From Polyangiaceae bacterium (lineage in GTDB: Bacteria > Myxococcota_A > Polyangia > Polyangiales > Polyangiaceae), in contig JAWKRG010000009.1 of the NCBI GenBank assembly GCA_041389725.1, forward strand, positions 310,001 through 374,000: a DNA stretch of 64,000 bases, given 5' to 3'. Each line of letters starts with the position of its first letter. The first letter of the stretch is position 1. A program made the translations under genes and the position numbers. The notes under the pieces were generated by a model. The model saw nothing but the letters and a program-made list of their open reading frames with translations. It was not told where the DNA came from and did no database searches. Below, piece by piece: positions 25,132-33,532 of this stretch.

Positions 25132-26007
25132 ATGCGAGCATGGCGACTGGCTTTCTTGGTGATTGGACTGACAGCCTGCGGTGGAGGTGACGACGCGGGG
25201 CTGTTCACGGGTGGTGGTCAAGACGCGGGGCTTGGCGGTGGTGGTAGCGGTGCGACCGGTGGCGCTTCGACTGGGGGCGCCAGTGGCAGCGGAGGCATCG
25301 TCGCATCGGGAGGCAGCTCGACCGGCGGAGTCGGCACGGGCGGAGCTGCGACAGGCGGCAGCGCCGGTGTGGGCGGAGCCGCGACGGGTGGACTCGGCAG
25401 CGGCGGTGTGGGGACCGGCGGCGCTGGTGCTGGAGGAGTGGGGACCGGCGGTGCGAGTACAGGCGGCGCCAGCAGCGGCGGCACCGGTGGCGGACCAACG
25501 GGGCCGAGCTGCGAGGGGAAGTGTGGCAGCACATCGCCGCAGCCTCTGCCAAGTGGCGGACAGTGCTTCTGCGACTCGGTTTGCCTCAGCTACAACGACT
25601 GCTGCCCCAGCTGGAGCAAGGCCTGCAACGCCACCAGTCAGGGCTCAGTCAATTGTGCCGACGACAAGTGCAACACGGCAAGCGAGTTCTGTTGCTATCA
25701 GTACTCCAATCAGTCGGATTCCTACACGCCTGCATGTTTGAGCAACGGCAGCAGCTGCGTGGGGCCCGACATCTTCTGCGACGACCCATCGGACTGCGCT
25801 AGCGGCCAGGTTTGTTGCGCATCCCTGCAGGGCACTACGAATCCGTTTGTTGCCGCCATGCAGTGCCGTGCAACGAGCGACTGCAGGGACGACCAGAATC
25901 GCCTCGTGGTGTGCGGGGACTCTGGTACTTGCCCGGCAAATCTGAGTTGTGCACCGATGAAACTCGGCTCGAACTACAACTTGCCGCAGTACAAGGTGTG
26001 CCAGTGA
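25132..26007 (+). CDS. Somatomedin-B-like lipoprotein B
   Basis: A 291-residue lipoprotein (MRAWRLAFLVIGLTAC, lipobox Cys at about 16) with a Gly-rich linker of about 100 residues made of degenerate GTGGA/STGG units. A module with the somatomedin-B cysteine spacing follows (about 124-165): SCEGKCGSTSPQPLPSGGQC, FCDSVCLSYNDCCPSWSKAC. A C-terminal domain with about ten more cysteines (CNTASEFCCYQYS, CDDPSDCASGQVCC, CGDSGTCPANLSC) ends it. AAGGAGGA lies at 25121-25128. The linker DNA is GC-rich and slippage-prone. It is adjacent to a second SMB-like lipoprotein gene. Confidence 0.85.
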   Translation: MRAWRLAFLVIGLTACGGGDDAGLFTGGGQDAGLGGGGSGATGGASTGGASGSGGIVASGGSSTGGVGTGGAATGGSAGVGGAATGGLGSGGVGTGGAGAGGVGTGGASTGGASSGGTGGGPTGPSCEGKCGSTSPQPLPSGGQCFCDSVCLSYNDCCPSWSKACNATSQGSVNCADDKCNTASEFCCYQYSNQSDSYTPACLSNGSSCVGPDIFCDDPSDCASGQVCCASLQGTTNPFVAAMQCRATSDCRDDQNRLVVCGDSGTCPANLSCAPMKLGSNYNLPQYKVCQ

Positions 26008-26057
26008 TGCGACGCTCCATGCTCCGTGGTATGAGTCGGGCCTTCAGGAGGGCTGAC

Positions 26058-26699
26058 GTGTCGAAGGTCGTGAATCTGCATTCTTTCTTGGGCTGCCTGC
26101 TCGTGTGCGGTCTTGCGTCGTGTTCGAGCTCCGGCGGCGGAGGCGGCACGGGCACCGGAGGAACCGCTGCGGGCGGTGGCGGCGGGTTTGGCGCATTCGG
26201 CAATTTCGGCGGAGTCGGCGCGAGCGATGCGGGCGGCGACGCGACCAGCGGTGGCAGCGGTGCGGGGGGGCCCACCTGCGCGGGGCACTGTGGACAGACG
26301 ACACCGGCTGCGGGCGCTTTCTGTTTCTGCAACGACGCCTGCACCATCCAGGGCAACTGTTGCCCCGACTATGAAACCGTGTGCGCCGGGGCGGGGGGCA
26401 GCGCCGGCGGCGGCATCGGTGGCACCGGCAGCGGCGGGTTTGCCACGGGTGGCGCGGGGAGCGGCGGCGTCGGCACGGGCGGATTCGGAACCGGAGGCAT
26501 CGGTACGGGTGGCCTCGGCTCGGGCGGTACCGGAGGCAGCGGCGCGGTCGGCGGCGGCGCCGGCTGTTGGAACCAACCGAACTGCAATCCCGGGACGACC
26601 TGCGTTCAGTCCTGCGGCACCTGCATGATCCAGTCGAAAAAGTGTTGGACTGACGGTACTTGGCTACCTCCCTCGGCGTGTGTGGCCGGTGGCTGCTGA
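26058..26699 (+). CDS. Somatomedin-B-like lipoprotein C
   Basis: A 213-residue lipoprotein. I chose the GTG at 26058 because AGGAGG (26046-26051) lies 6 bases upstream and the signal peptide (MSKVVNLHSFLGCLLVCGLA, lipobox SC) then starts correctly. An ATG at 26007 overlapping the previous stop is the alternative. After a Gly-rich linker comes the SMB-like module (TCAGHCGQTTPAAGAFCFC, NDACTIQGNCCPDYETVC). A second Gly-rich repeat linker (GTGGFGTGGIGTGGLG) and a Cys-containing tail (CNPGTTCVQSCGTCMIQSKKC) follow. It follows the paralogous lipoprotein B by 50 bp and is probably co-expressed with it. Confidence 0.82.
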   Translation: MSKVVNLHSFLGCLLVCGLASCSSSGGGGGTGTGGTAAGGGGGFGAFGNFGGVGASDAGGDATSGGSGAGGPTCAGHCGQTTPAAGAFCFCNDACTIQGNCCPDYETVCAGAGGSAGGGIGGTGSGGFATGGAGSGGVGTGGFGTGGIGTGGLGSGGTGGSGAVGGGAGCWNQPNCNPGTTCVQSCGTCMIQSKKCWTDGTWLPPSACVAGGC

Positions 26700-26827
26700 G
26701 TCACAGGCGCCCGCCCCAAGCTGACTTCGTATCGCCGCCGCCTTGCGGGGCAGGCAGCGATTGGATAAACACGCCGACCCATTGTCCGGCGCTTGAAGCG
26801 AGTGTCGGCGCATCGAAGGGCGGTATC

Positions 26828-29800
26828 ATGTTCGGGATCCCCACTCGCGTGCTGCGCTGGGCCTTGGCCTTGGCGCTCGTGACCTCGGGCTGCGCAGAAG
26901 AACGCGCGGCCATCAACAAAGTGCAGGCTGACGCGCTGGAGAAAAGCTTCTTCGTCGGTGCGCTGGCGGACCCCAGCGACGATCCGGAGTTCTACTTCCG
27001 TTCGACGGTCGTCGATGTGGCCGCCGGAGCGGGCGCCGATGGTCTGTTCACCAATTCCGATGCGCAGCCCGTCAGTCGTGTTCGCTGGGAGATCACCGAG
27101 GACCTGCTGCTGGCGCGCTTGTCCTACGAGCGCATCGACGACACGGATGGCAAGGGCGTACGCCGTACACCGGATGGCCAAATCGTGGCGGCGTATCGCA
27201 TCGAGAGTCACTTCGACATCAAGAAGGACTACAACCCGAGCACTGGCGAAGAGTTGAACGTCATCGTGGAGAACGACGAGGACCGGCGCTGGTATGAACG
27301 TGCATTCTTTCGTGTGGACTGGTCTCGCAACTTGGTGACCGATGCCTACGAACTCGATGCACTGTCCCAGCTCGGCATCTACTACGGCGTCAAGTGGGAT
27401 CCCATCGCCTACTACGTGAACGATCCGGCACACCCGCACGCACCGGTATTCGACAAGAAGCGTGGGTACTTCGATGTCACCCACAAGGTGTGGGCGTCCC
27501 CCGAGGTGCTCGAAGACGAGTGGGGTACGTATCCGGCGTGCTGGCTGTATGGTCGCTTTCCCTCGGAGAACTGCAATCCCAGCGAGATCACCCTGCGCCA
27601 GGCGTTCCTGCGCGTCGAGGACACGGACTACGAGCCGCTGGAGTACGACGGCACGAAGATGGACCAGTTCGGTGTCTTCACCGTCGACCGCTTTGGTTAT
27701 GACCGCAGCTACGGGGTCGTCGACGACAAGTGGCGTCGCTTTGCCACGCGCTGGAATCTGTTCAGCGCTAGCCACACCGAGGACAAGTGCAACACCGAGG
27801 CGACGACGCCGCTCGGGGCCGACCCCAATCGAGACGACAACGGGAATGGAACCGCCGACGAGTGCGAAGTCGTGGGTTTCGGTTCCCGCTGTGACGCGGT
27901 TCGGGGACAGTGCACGATCCCCTATCGCGGCCGTCCGGTGCGCACCATCGTGTGGCACACGAACCGCGAGTTCCCCGACGAGTTGTTCGAGGGTACCCAG
28001 GCCGCCTTCGAGGCGTGGAGCAACGCCATGCGCGTCGGCGTGATTGCGGCGCGACTTGCCGAGTGTCGGCGCACGGGGGAAGCGAACTGCGAAGGCACCC
28101 TGGGCTGGCCCGCCAGCTGGGCGGATGATTGGGCGCCGCCCGTGGGAGACGCATCGCCCGCGGAGGTCCCCAAGGTCTTCGTGCTCTGCCACAACCCCGT
28201 GAGCGCCGAGAAGGGTGACGATCTCGCCTTGTGCGGCGAAGCGGGGACGTCCCCGCGGATCGGCGACCTGCGCTACAACCTGGTGAACGTCATCCAGGAT
28301 CCGCAGCTGATGAGCCCTTGGGGCATCATGATGGATGCGGAGGATCCGCTGACCGGTGAGAAGATCGCGGGTAGCGTCAGCCAATGGGGCGCCGTGTTGG
28401 ACCGCGCGGCCGCGTCCTTGGCCGACATCTTGGCTTTGCTGAACGGCGAAATCGATCCCGAGGCGTTCATCACGGGCCAAGACGTGAGCTTCTGGGTGCA
28501 GCAGAATCAGCCCGGTGGTGTTGCGGATCACGGGCCAGCCATGAGCAAGGCCGAGCTGCAGCAACGTCGCGCGGCCTACGATCCGAAGGTGCTCACGCCC
28601 TGGGTGGCGGGACTTCCGAAGCAGAAGCCGAACCTGCCGCCCGCCGCGCGCCGCAAAGCTCGAGAAGAGGCGCTTTCCAAGCTCGGCCGCTTGGGCCCGG
28701 GCAACGCCGCGCTGTCAGCACGCCTCGGCAAGCTGCGTGGCTCCGCCGTCGAGTCCCGCATGGTGAGTCCCGAGCTCGCGCAGGCCGTCGGTGCCGACCC
28801 CACCGCGCCGGTGGGGGCGAGCGTGATCGAACGCGCGTCGCCGGTGGGGCGCTTGAACCCGAACCAGCGCCGCGCGCGATTGCGAGCTCGTCGCCTGGCC
28901 GACGTCCGTCGCCACGCCTGCCGCTACGAGGCAGCAGAGCCCGACCACTTGATCGGCATGGCGCGGGCCGCTGCCAAGCTGTTCCCCAAGCCTGACCCTG
29001 CGGACAAGGCTGCCGTGGCGGAGCACCGCAAGGCCGTGGAGCTGTGGGCGCGGCAGGAATACTCGCGCGGGGTGATGAGTCACGAGATCGGCCACTCGGT
29101 GGGCCTGCGTCACAACTTCGCGGCATCCTTCGACGCGCTGAACTACGCAGCGGAGTACTGGCAGCTCCGCACCAAGGACGGCACCGTGACCACCGCCTGC
29201 GCCGACGGCACGACGGACGGTGCGAACTGCATCGGTCCGCGCTGGCGGGATCCGATCAGCGACGCGGAGATCGACGGCAACATCGGGCGCTACTCGACGA
29301 GCAGCGTGATGGACTATCCCGGAGATCAGAACCAGGACATGGTGCTGCCCGGCAAGTACGACCGTGCTGCGGCGCGCTTCATCTACGGCGGCGTGGTCGA
29401 TGTGTGGGCCAAGTCGGGGGTGAGCGTTTCCGGTAGCGGTGGGGGGCAGAGCGAGGCCTACCTGCTGAGCGCCTTCACCACGAGTCCCGGGTTGTTCGGC
29501 GTGTACTACTTCCCCAAGGTCGATCCCGCGGCGGGTTACGAGTTCATCCACTACAGCGACTATCAGCAGCGTTTCGGGTTGATCTCGGGCTGCACCTCCG
29601 ATGCCCAGGCGCCGCTCGGTACTCGATGTGTCGAACGCGCGATGGACGTCGTGGACTACCGGGACATGCAGGATTTCGCTTCGGATCCCGACTACGCCGG
29701 CTACTCCTGGGCAGTGAACGCCAAGGCCATCGACGGCAGCGGGCGCGTGCGTCGTGGCTACCTGTTCTCTTCCGACGAGTACGCCGACACCGGCAACGTT

Positions 29801-31123
29801 CCGGCCTTCAGTTCCGACGCCGGCGCCGACGCCTATGAGCAAATTCGCTTTCTGGAAAGCGCCTACGAGAATCGATACCTGCTGGATTCTTTCCGCCGCA
29901 ATCGCGTCGAGTTCAACAGCTACGACACCATGAGTCGCGTGCAGTATCGCTACCTCGACAAGATCCAGCTGATCGCCAAGACCTTCGCCTTCGGAGCAGT
30001 ACTGGACGGTGATCCGAGCGCACCCAGCGCCGAGTTCCTCCAGGACGGCCTCTACGGCTCACATGCCCTCGGGGCGACCGTCGCTCTGGATCTTTTCGCC
30101 CGCATCATGACGCGACCCGAGCCTGGCTACTACTGCCCGGCGGAGTTCTGCGGGGCCGGACAGCCCCCGGGGGTCACGACCGACCTCTACAATGCCGATC
30201 CGGTGCCGCTGCCTGATGTGTTCCTCTACGACTTCCGCATGCCGCTCGGCACGGGGCGCTACTTGCACAACGACTACGACTACTCCCAAGGCTACTGGTG
30301 GGGGGACTACCAGTCGCAGGTGGGCAGCTACTACGACAAGATCTGGGCGACGTACTACCTGGCGGAAGCCTTCGACACGTTCATCGCGAGCTCCAAGGAG
30401 GACTTCGTCGACTCACGCTACAAGAACGTGAGCTTCGCCACGGTCTTTCCGGAGCAGGTGCGCCGCCTGTACACCAACGTGCTCACCGGGGATCTCGATG
30501 TCTATGCTCCCCACGCCACCGCAGCGAGTAGCGCGACGGAAACACCGCTTGGTACGCTGGCGTATCCCACCTGGTCGGCTTTGGGAGATCTGGGCACGCG
30601 CCCAGCCGGAGCGTTTCTGGTCGATCCCAACAACGGCTGGAACGAACAGCTCTACGCGATGGTGTGGGGCGCGGCGTTCTTTCCGACCAACTGGTCCAGC
30701 CGCTGGGCACACGAGGCCAAGATCGCGGTCTTGCCGGCGGAGATGCCGGACTGGCCCGCGAACGAAGTCGTCGCCTTCAGCTACCCGCCCACGGGGCTGA
30801 CCTACCGCGCGCGGAGTTACGGGCTCGAGACGCTCTACGGCAAGACCGTAGACAGGGGCGTTGGAGCGCGAATGCTGCACTGGGCCAACCACTTGCTGAC
30901 GCTTGCGTACGTGGTCGACCGCGACACCAACGGAGCTCCGATTCTGGGTCCTGATGGGCGTCCGACCTTGACCCTCGATACGAACGGCAACCCGCAACTG
31001 GATCCGAACAACTCAGCGGCCGTCAGCGCGCTGGGCCAGTACGTCGACTTCATCGACATGATGCGCCAAGTCACTGCGACCTTCGAGCTGCCCCTGAGCG
31101 GCGGCGACCTTCCAGACCCATGA
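26828..31123 (+). CDS. Very large secreted zinc metalloprotease lipoprotein
   Basis: A 1431-residue protein from ATG 26828, with a signal peptide and lipobox (LALVTSGC). The long N-terminal half (about 30-700) is beta-rich, with a Ca-binding-like segment (DPNRDDNGNGTADECE). The catalytic site is HEIGHSVGLRHNF (His752, Glu753, His756, His762), followed by a Met-turn-like SSVMDYPGDQNQDM (Met828). This is a metzincin-like arrangement as in the DUF5117/DUF4953 zinc-dependent proteases. A C-terminal region of about 500 residues completes it. The open frame continues upstream to 26660 inside the previous gene but lacks signal logic there. The stop overlaps the next ATG. Probably an extracellular or surface protease, perhaps predation-related (inference). 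Confidence 0.9.
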   Translation: MFGIPTRVLRWALALALVTSGCAEERAAINKVQADALEKSFFVGALADPSDDPEFYFRSTVVDVAAGAGADGLFTNSDAQPVSRVRWEITEDLLLARLSYERIDDTDGKGVRRTPDGQIVAAYRIESHFDIKKDYNPSTGEELNVIVENDEDRRWYERAFFRVDWSRNLVTDAYELDALSQLGIYYGVKWDPIAYYVNDPAHPHAPVFDKKRGYFDVTHKVWASPEVLEDEWGTYPACWLYGRFPSENCNPSEITLRQAFLRVEDTDYEPLEYDGTKMDQFGVFTVDRFGYDRSYGVVDDKWRRFATRWNLFSASHTEDKCNTEATTPLGADPNRDDNGNGTADECEVVGFGSRCDAVRGQCTIPYRGRPVRTIVWHTNREFPDELFEGTQAAFEAWSNAMRVGVIAARLAECRRTGEANCEGTLGWPASWADDWAPPVGDASPAEVPKVFVLCHNPVSAEKGDDLALCGEAGTSPRIGDLRYNLVNVIQDPQLMSPWGIMMDAEDPLTGEKIAGSVSQWGAVLDRAAASLADILALLNGEIDPEAFITGQDVSFWVQQNQPGGVADHGPAMSKAELQQRRAAYDPKVLTPWVAGLPKQKPNLPPAARRKAREEALSKLGRLGPGNAALSARLGKLRGSAVESRMVSPELAQAVGADPTAPVGASVIERASPVGRLNPNQRRARLRARRLADVRRHACRYEAAEPDHLIGMARAAAKLFPKPDPADKAAVAEHRKAVELWARQEYSRGVMSHEIGHSVGLRHNFAASFDALNYAAEYWQLRTKDGTVTTACADGTTDGANCIGPRWRDPISDAEIDGNIGRYSTSSVMDYPGDQNQDMVLPGKYDRAAARFIYGGVVDVWAKSGVSVSGSGGGQSEAYLLSAFTTSPGLFGVYYFPKVDPAAGYEFIHYSDYQQRFGLISGCTSDAQAPLGTRCVERAMDVVDYRDMQDFASDPDYAGYSWAVNAKAIDGSGRVRRGYLFSSDEYADTGNVPAFSSDAGADAYEQIRFLESAYENRYLLDSFRRNRVEFNSYDTMSRVQYRYLDKIQLIAKTFAFGAVLDGDPSAPSAEFLQDGLYGSHALGATVALDLFARIMTRPEPGYYCPAEFCGAGQPPGVTTDLYNADPVPLPDVFLYDFRMPLGTGRYLHNDYDYSQGYWWGDYQSQVGSYYDKIWATYYLAEAFDTFIASSKEDFVDSRYKNVSFATVFPEQVRRLYTNVLTGDLDVYAPHATAASSATETPLGTLAYPTWSALGDLGTRPAGAFLVDPNNGWNEQLYAMVWGAAFFPTNWSSRWAHEAKIAVLPAEMPDWPANEVVAFSYPPTGLTYRARSYGLETLYGKTVDRGVGARMLHWANHLLTLAYVVDRDTNGAPILGPDGRPTLTLDTNGNPQLDPNNSAAVSALGQYVDFIDMMRQVTATFELPLSGGDLPDP

Positions 31124-32460
31124 GGATCCGCGCCATGATGACTCGACTTCGCTTGTTTGCCGGTGCGCTGCTGTGTGCCGTGAGCGGCGCTCAGGCTTGC
31201 GCCACGGGCGGTGCCGACGATCCCCCCGGCAGCGGCGGCACGCAGGCCAGCGGCGGCGCCGACGCGAGCATCGGCGGCAACTCAGGAAGCGGCGGAGCGT
31301 CGGGCGGCACCGCAGGCAGTGGTGGGACCGGCGGCAGCGGTGGCAGCGCAGCGAGCGCGGGCGCGGGAGGAACGGGCGGTGGCGGCGCCCCGGACGCCTC
31401 GCTCGACGCCGTCGCAGACGCCGACGCCGCGATGGACGCGGGTGCGGACGCTCCCTACTACGACGCTGCGGGGTGCACCGCGACGCCACCAGCCGGAGGC
31501 TGCCCTAGCGGACAGTACTTCCACGTCTGCAAGAACGCGTGTGTCAGCTGCGCGGACTTCAGCCTGGTGCAGTTGCCGACGGCTGCCCTGGTCGGCTCCC
31601 TGAGCGACACCACGGGAGGGATCGATCAGCTCTATGCGCGCGTGGGATTGGTCGGCGCAACCCAGCGCGTCGTGTGGTCGCAGCGCGTGACGCCGAACGC
31701 CCCGACGCAGCGCGATTTCGCCACCGCGCAGGCTCAAGGCAACGATTGGGCGACCATCAGCACGAACCTAGGCAACTTCGTCAACTATCCGAGTGCCGAC
31801 GAGGAAGCGCCTTCGGTGATTCCGGCGGGCGCGATCGACCCGCGCGTTGGCTCGGCCGCCACCGAAGCGCTGCTGCTGATGGACAGCGACCGCGACGGCA
31901 AACGCGAGATCTACGTCAGCAACTTCTTCAAGAGCGCGGGCTCGCCAGTCAAGTTGGCGGCTCCCGTCAATGCGGGGACGCGCGACTACCATGCGTCCTA
32001 TGCGCACGCCGCCAGCCCTGCGCGACTGTTCTGGAGTAGCGCGCGCGGGCAAAGCGTCGGGCTCCACGCCTGGGCGCTGAGCGGCGGGGCGGTCACGCTC
32101 GTCTCGTTGACTCACACCAACGGCTGCAAGGTGAGTGAGGAAGATCTGGAGGCGTCGGTCAGCGCGGACGGACAGCTCCTCGTGTTCAGCGCAGCGCGGC
32201 GTTCGCCTCCGGACTGCAACACTGCGCTCAACGCAGGGCGACGCAGCGTGTTTTACGCCTACCTCGACCCGGCGACGGGCCAGGCAATTTCGCCGGCATT
32301 CGAGCTGGACGCGTTGCGGTTGCAGCTCGAGCAACTGGCCGGCAGCGCCGCCATCAATCTCCGCGCGCCGGCCTTCGAGCCCGGCGGTTGCACCTTGTAC
32401 TTTTCGTCGGACGCGGACCCTGGCGACAAGGACTACGACGTGTACCGCGCCACGCGCTGA
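31120..32460 (+). CDS. Lipoprotein with WD40/TolB-like propeller character
   Basis: A 446-residue protein that overlaps the protease stop by 4 bases (ATGA), so it is co-translated. The signal peptide ends near GAQACATGG (lipobox-like). A Gly/Ser/Ala linker (about 30-105) and a small Cys module (CPSGQYFHVCKNACVSC) follow. The C-terminal 300 residues contain repeated beta-strand motifs typical of periplasmic propellers: ALLLMDSDRDGKREIYVSNF, ARLFWSSARGQSVGLHAWAL, QLLVFSAARRSP and CTLYFSSDADPGDKDYDVYR. Likely the partner of the large protease or a surface binding protein. The family call is by pattern only. Confidence 0.8.
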   Translation: MRIRAMMTRLRLFAGALLCAVSGAQACATGGADDPPGSGGTQASGGADASIGGNSGSGGASGGTAGSGGTGGSGGSAASAGAGGTGGGGAPDASLDAVADADAAMDAGADAPYYDAAGCTATPPAGGCPSGQYFHVCKNACVSCADFSLVQLPTAALVGSLSDTTGGIDQLYARVGLVGATQRVVWSQRVTPNAPTQRDFATAQAQGNDWATISTNLGNFVNYPSADEEAPSVIPAGAIDPRVGSAATEALLLMDSDRDGKREIYVSNFFKSAGSPVKLAAPVNAGTRDYHASYAHAASPARLFWSSARGQSVGLHAWALSGGAVTLVSLTHTNGCKVSEEDLEASVSADGQLLVFSAARRSPPDCNTALNAGRRSVFYAYLDPATGQAISPAFELDALRLQLEQLAGSAAINLRAPAFEPGGCTLYFSSDADPGDKDYDVYRATR

Positions 32461-32585
32461 CAGCAGCGACCGCGGCCGCACGCCCTCGCGGTCGACGCTC
32501 ACGCGGTTCGACTGCTCGTCACGGCAACCCGCAATCCGCGCGCCCGAGTGCTCGTCACTGCACCCGCAACCCGCGCGCCTGCGGA

Positions 32586-32704
32586 CCGACGCGTCGTCCC
32601 ACCCCGAGGGGTGGGAGTCGGAACGAATCTTCGCAACTGAATCGCAGCGTTTGCCGAACACAGTGCCCACCCGCCCAGGGAAGATCTGTTCGAAGCGGGT
32701 GCGC
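32586..32704 (+). repeat. 119-bp perfect direct repeat, copy 1
   Basis: Identical base for base to 35680-35798, 3,094 bp away; the two copies bracket the first HNH endonuclease gene. Each copy holds a strong hairpin: CCCACCCC (32598-32605), GA, GGGGTGGG (32608-32615). Upstream, 32461-32585 contains only an imperfect ~33-bp doublet (32513-32545, 32551-32583). No gene is visible in 32461-33532. Confidence 0.93.
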
Positions 32705-32768
32705 TAGCTGACGTGTCAGGTTGATTGCTGCCGAAGGTGTATCGGGTGGGGGGCCGGGTGCCGCTGTG

Positions 32769-33160
32769 TTCGCCAGCGAAGGGAGTGTGGCCCAGGCGGT
32801 GTGCGGGGGCAGTGCGAGGGGGCCCCATTCGCCAGCGAGGGAAGCGGTTCAGCGCGTCGGCGCAGCATCCGCCAGCGAGGGAAGCGGTTCAGCGCGTCGG
32901 CGGACCATTCGCCAGCGAAGGAAGTGGCGCCGAGGCAGTGCGCGGAGGCCGCATTCGCCGGCGAAAGAAGTGCGGACAGCACTCGCCAACGAAGGAAGCG
33001 GTTCAGCGCGTCGGCGCAGCATTCGCCAACCAAGGAAGTGGTTCGTCGCGTCGGCGCAGCTTTCGCTAGTGGAGAAAAATGGCCCGTTGCGCCGGCGCAG
33101 CCTTCGCTAGTGGAAGTGCGTCGTCGAAGCGGCCCCCGCGTGCTGTCTTCGCTAGCGCGC
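32769..33160 (+). repeat. Degenerate ~40-bp tandem array with a TTCGCCAGCGAAGG core
   Basis: About ten units begin at 32769, 32828, 32867, 32908, 32954, 32982, 33022, 33061, 33103 and about 33147. The consensus core is TTCGCCAGCGAAGG (arms TTCGC/GCGAA around CA). The spacer in better units is AAGCGGTTCAGCGCGTCGG. Later units decay to TTCGCTAGTGGAAG. The same core recurs inside the HNH gene downstream. There are no CRISPR-like unique spacers, because the spacers are repeated too. Confidence 0.85.
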
Positions 33161-33435
33161 GAGAGAAGGACAACCCGTTCTGGGCGCGTTGGTGCCCCGC
33201 CATCGCCATAGCCAGGCAAGTGGAGATACCTACGCGCTGATGCAGGACGACAACTATTTTGCAGCGAGCCAAGCTGGCGTGCAGGCCCGCATCGCATGCG
33301 TTCCGGAAAAGTGATCTCGTCTGTCGATTCATGTTGACGCGGTTCCCGACGCGCCGCGCGAGAGCGGTGCGAGTCGTTCCACCAACACGCCTTGCGGCCA
33401 CGACCTTGCTTGCTGAGTGGCTTTCGCAACGAAAT

Positions 33436-33467
33436 CGTTTTCACCGTCGTCGAGGGCGACGAAAACG
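33436..33467 (+). other. Stem-loop in the leader of the HNH gene
   Basis: CGTTTTC (33436-33442) and GTCG (33446-33449) pair with CGAC (33457-33460) and GAAAACG (33461-33467), leaving a 3-base bulge. It lies 65 bases before the HNH start codon. It could be a regulatory leader structure or the end of the repeat-bearing region. Confidence 0.35.
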
Positions 33468-33532
33468 CACTGGCGTGGCACTCGTGAGGACGAAATTTCC
33501 CGTGGTATGCCGAAACAAAGAAAGGGGGTGGC

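Noticed and set aside
26606..28564. 652-aa minus-strand ORF
   Set aside because: Antisense to the large metalloprotease gene and to the end of the lipoprotein before it.
32769..33160. CRISPR array
   Set aside because: Spacers between the cores are themselves repeated and of uneven length, repeats are degenerate, and no cas gene is present.
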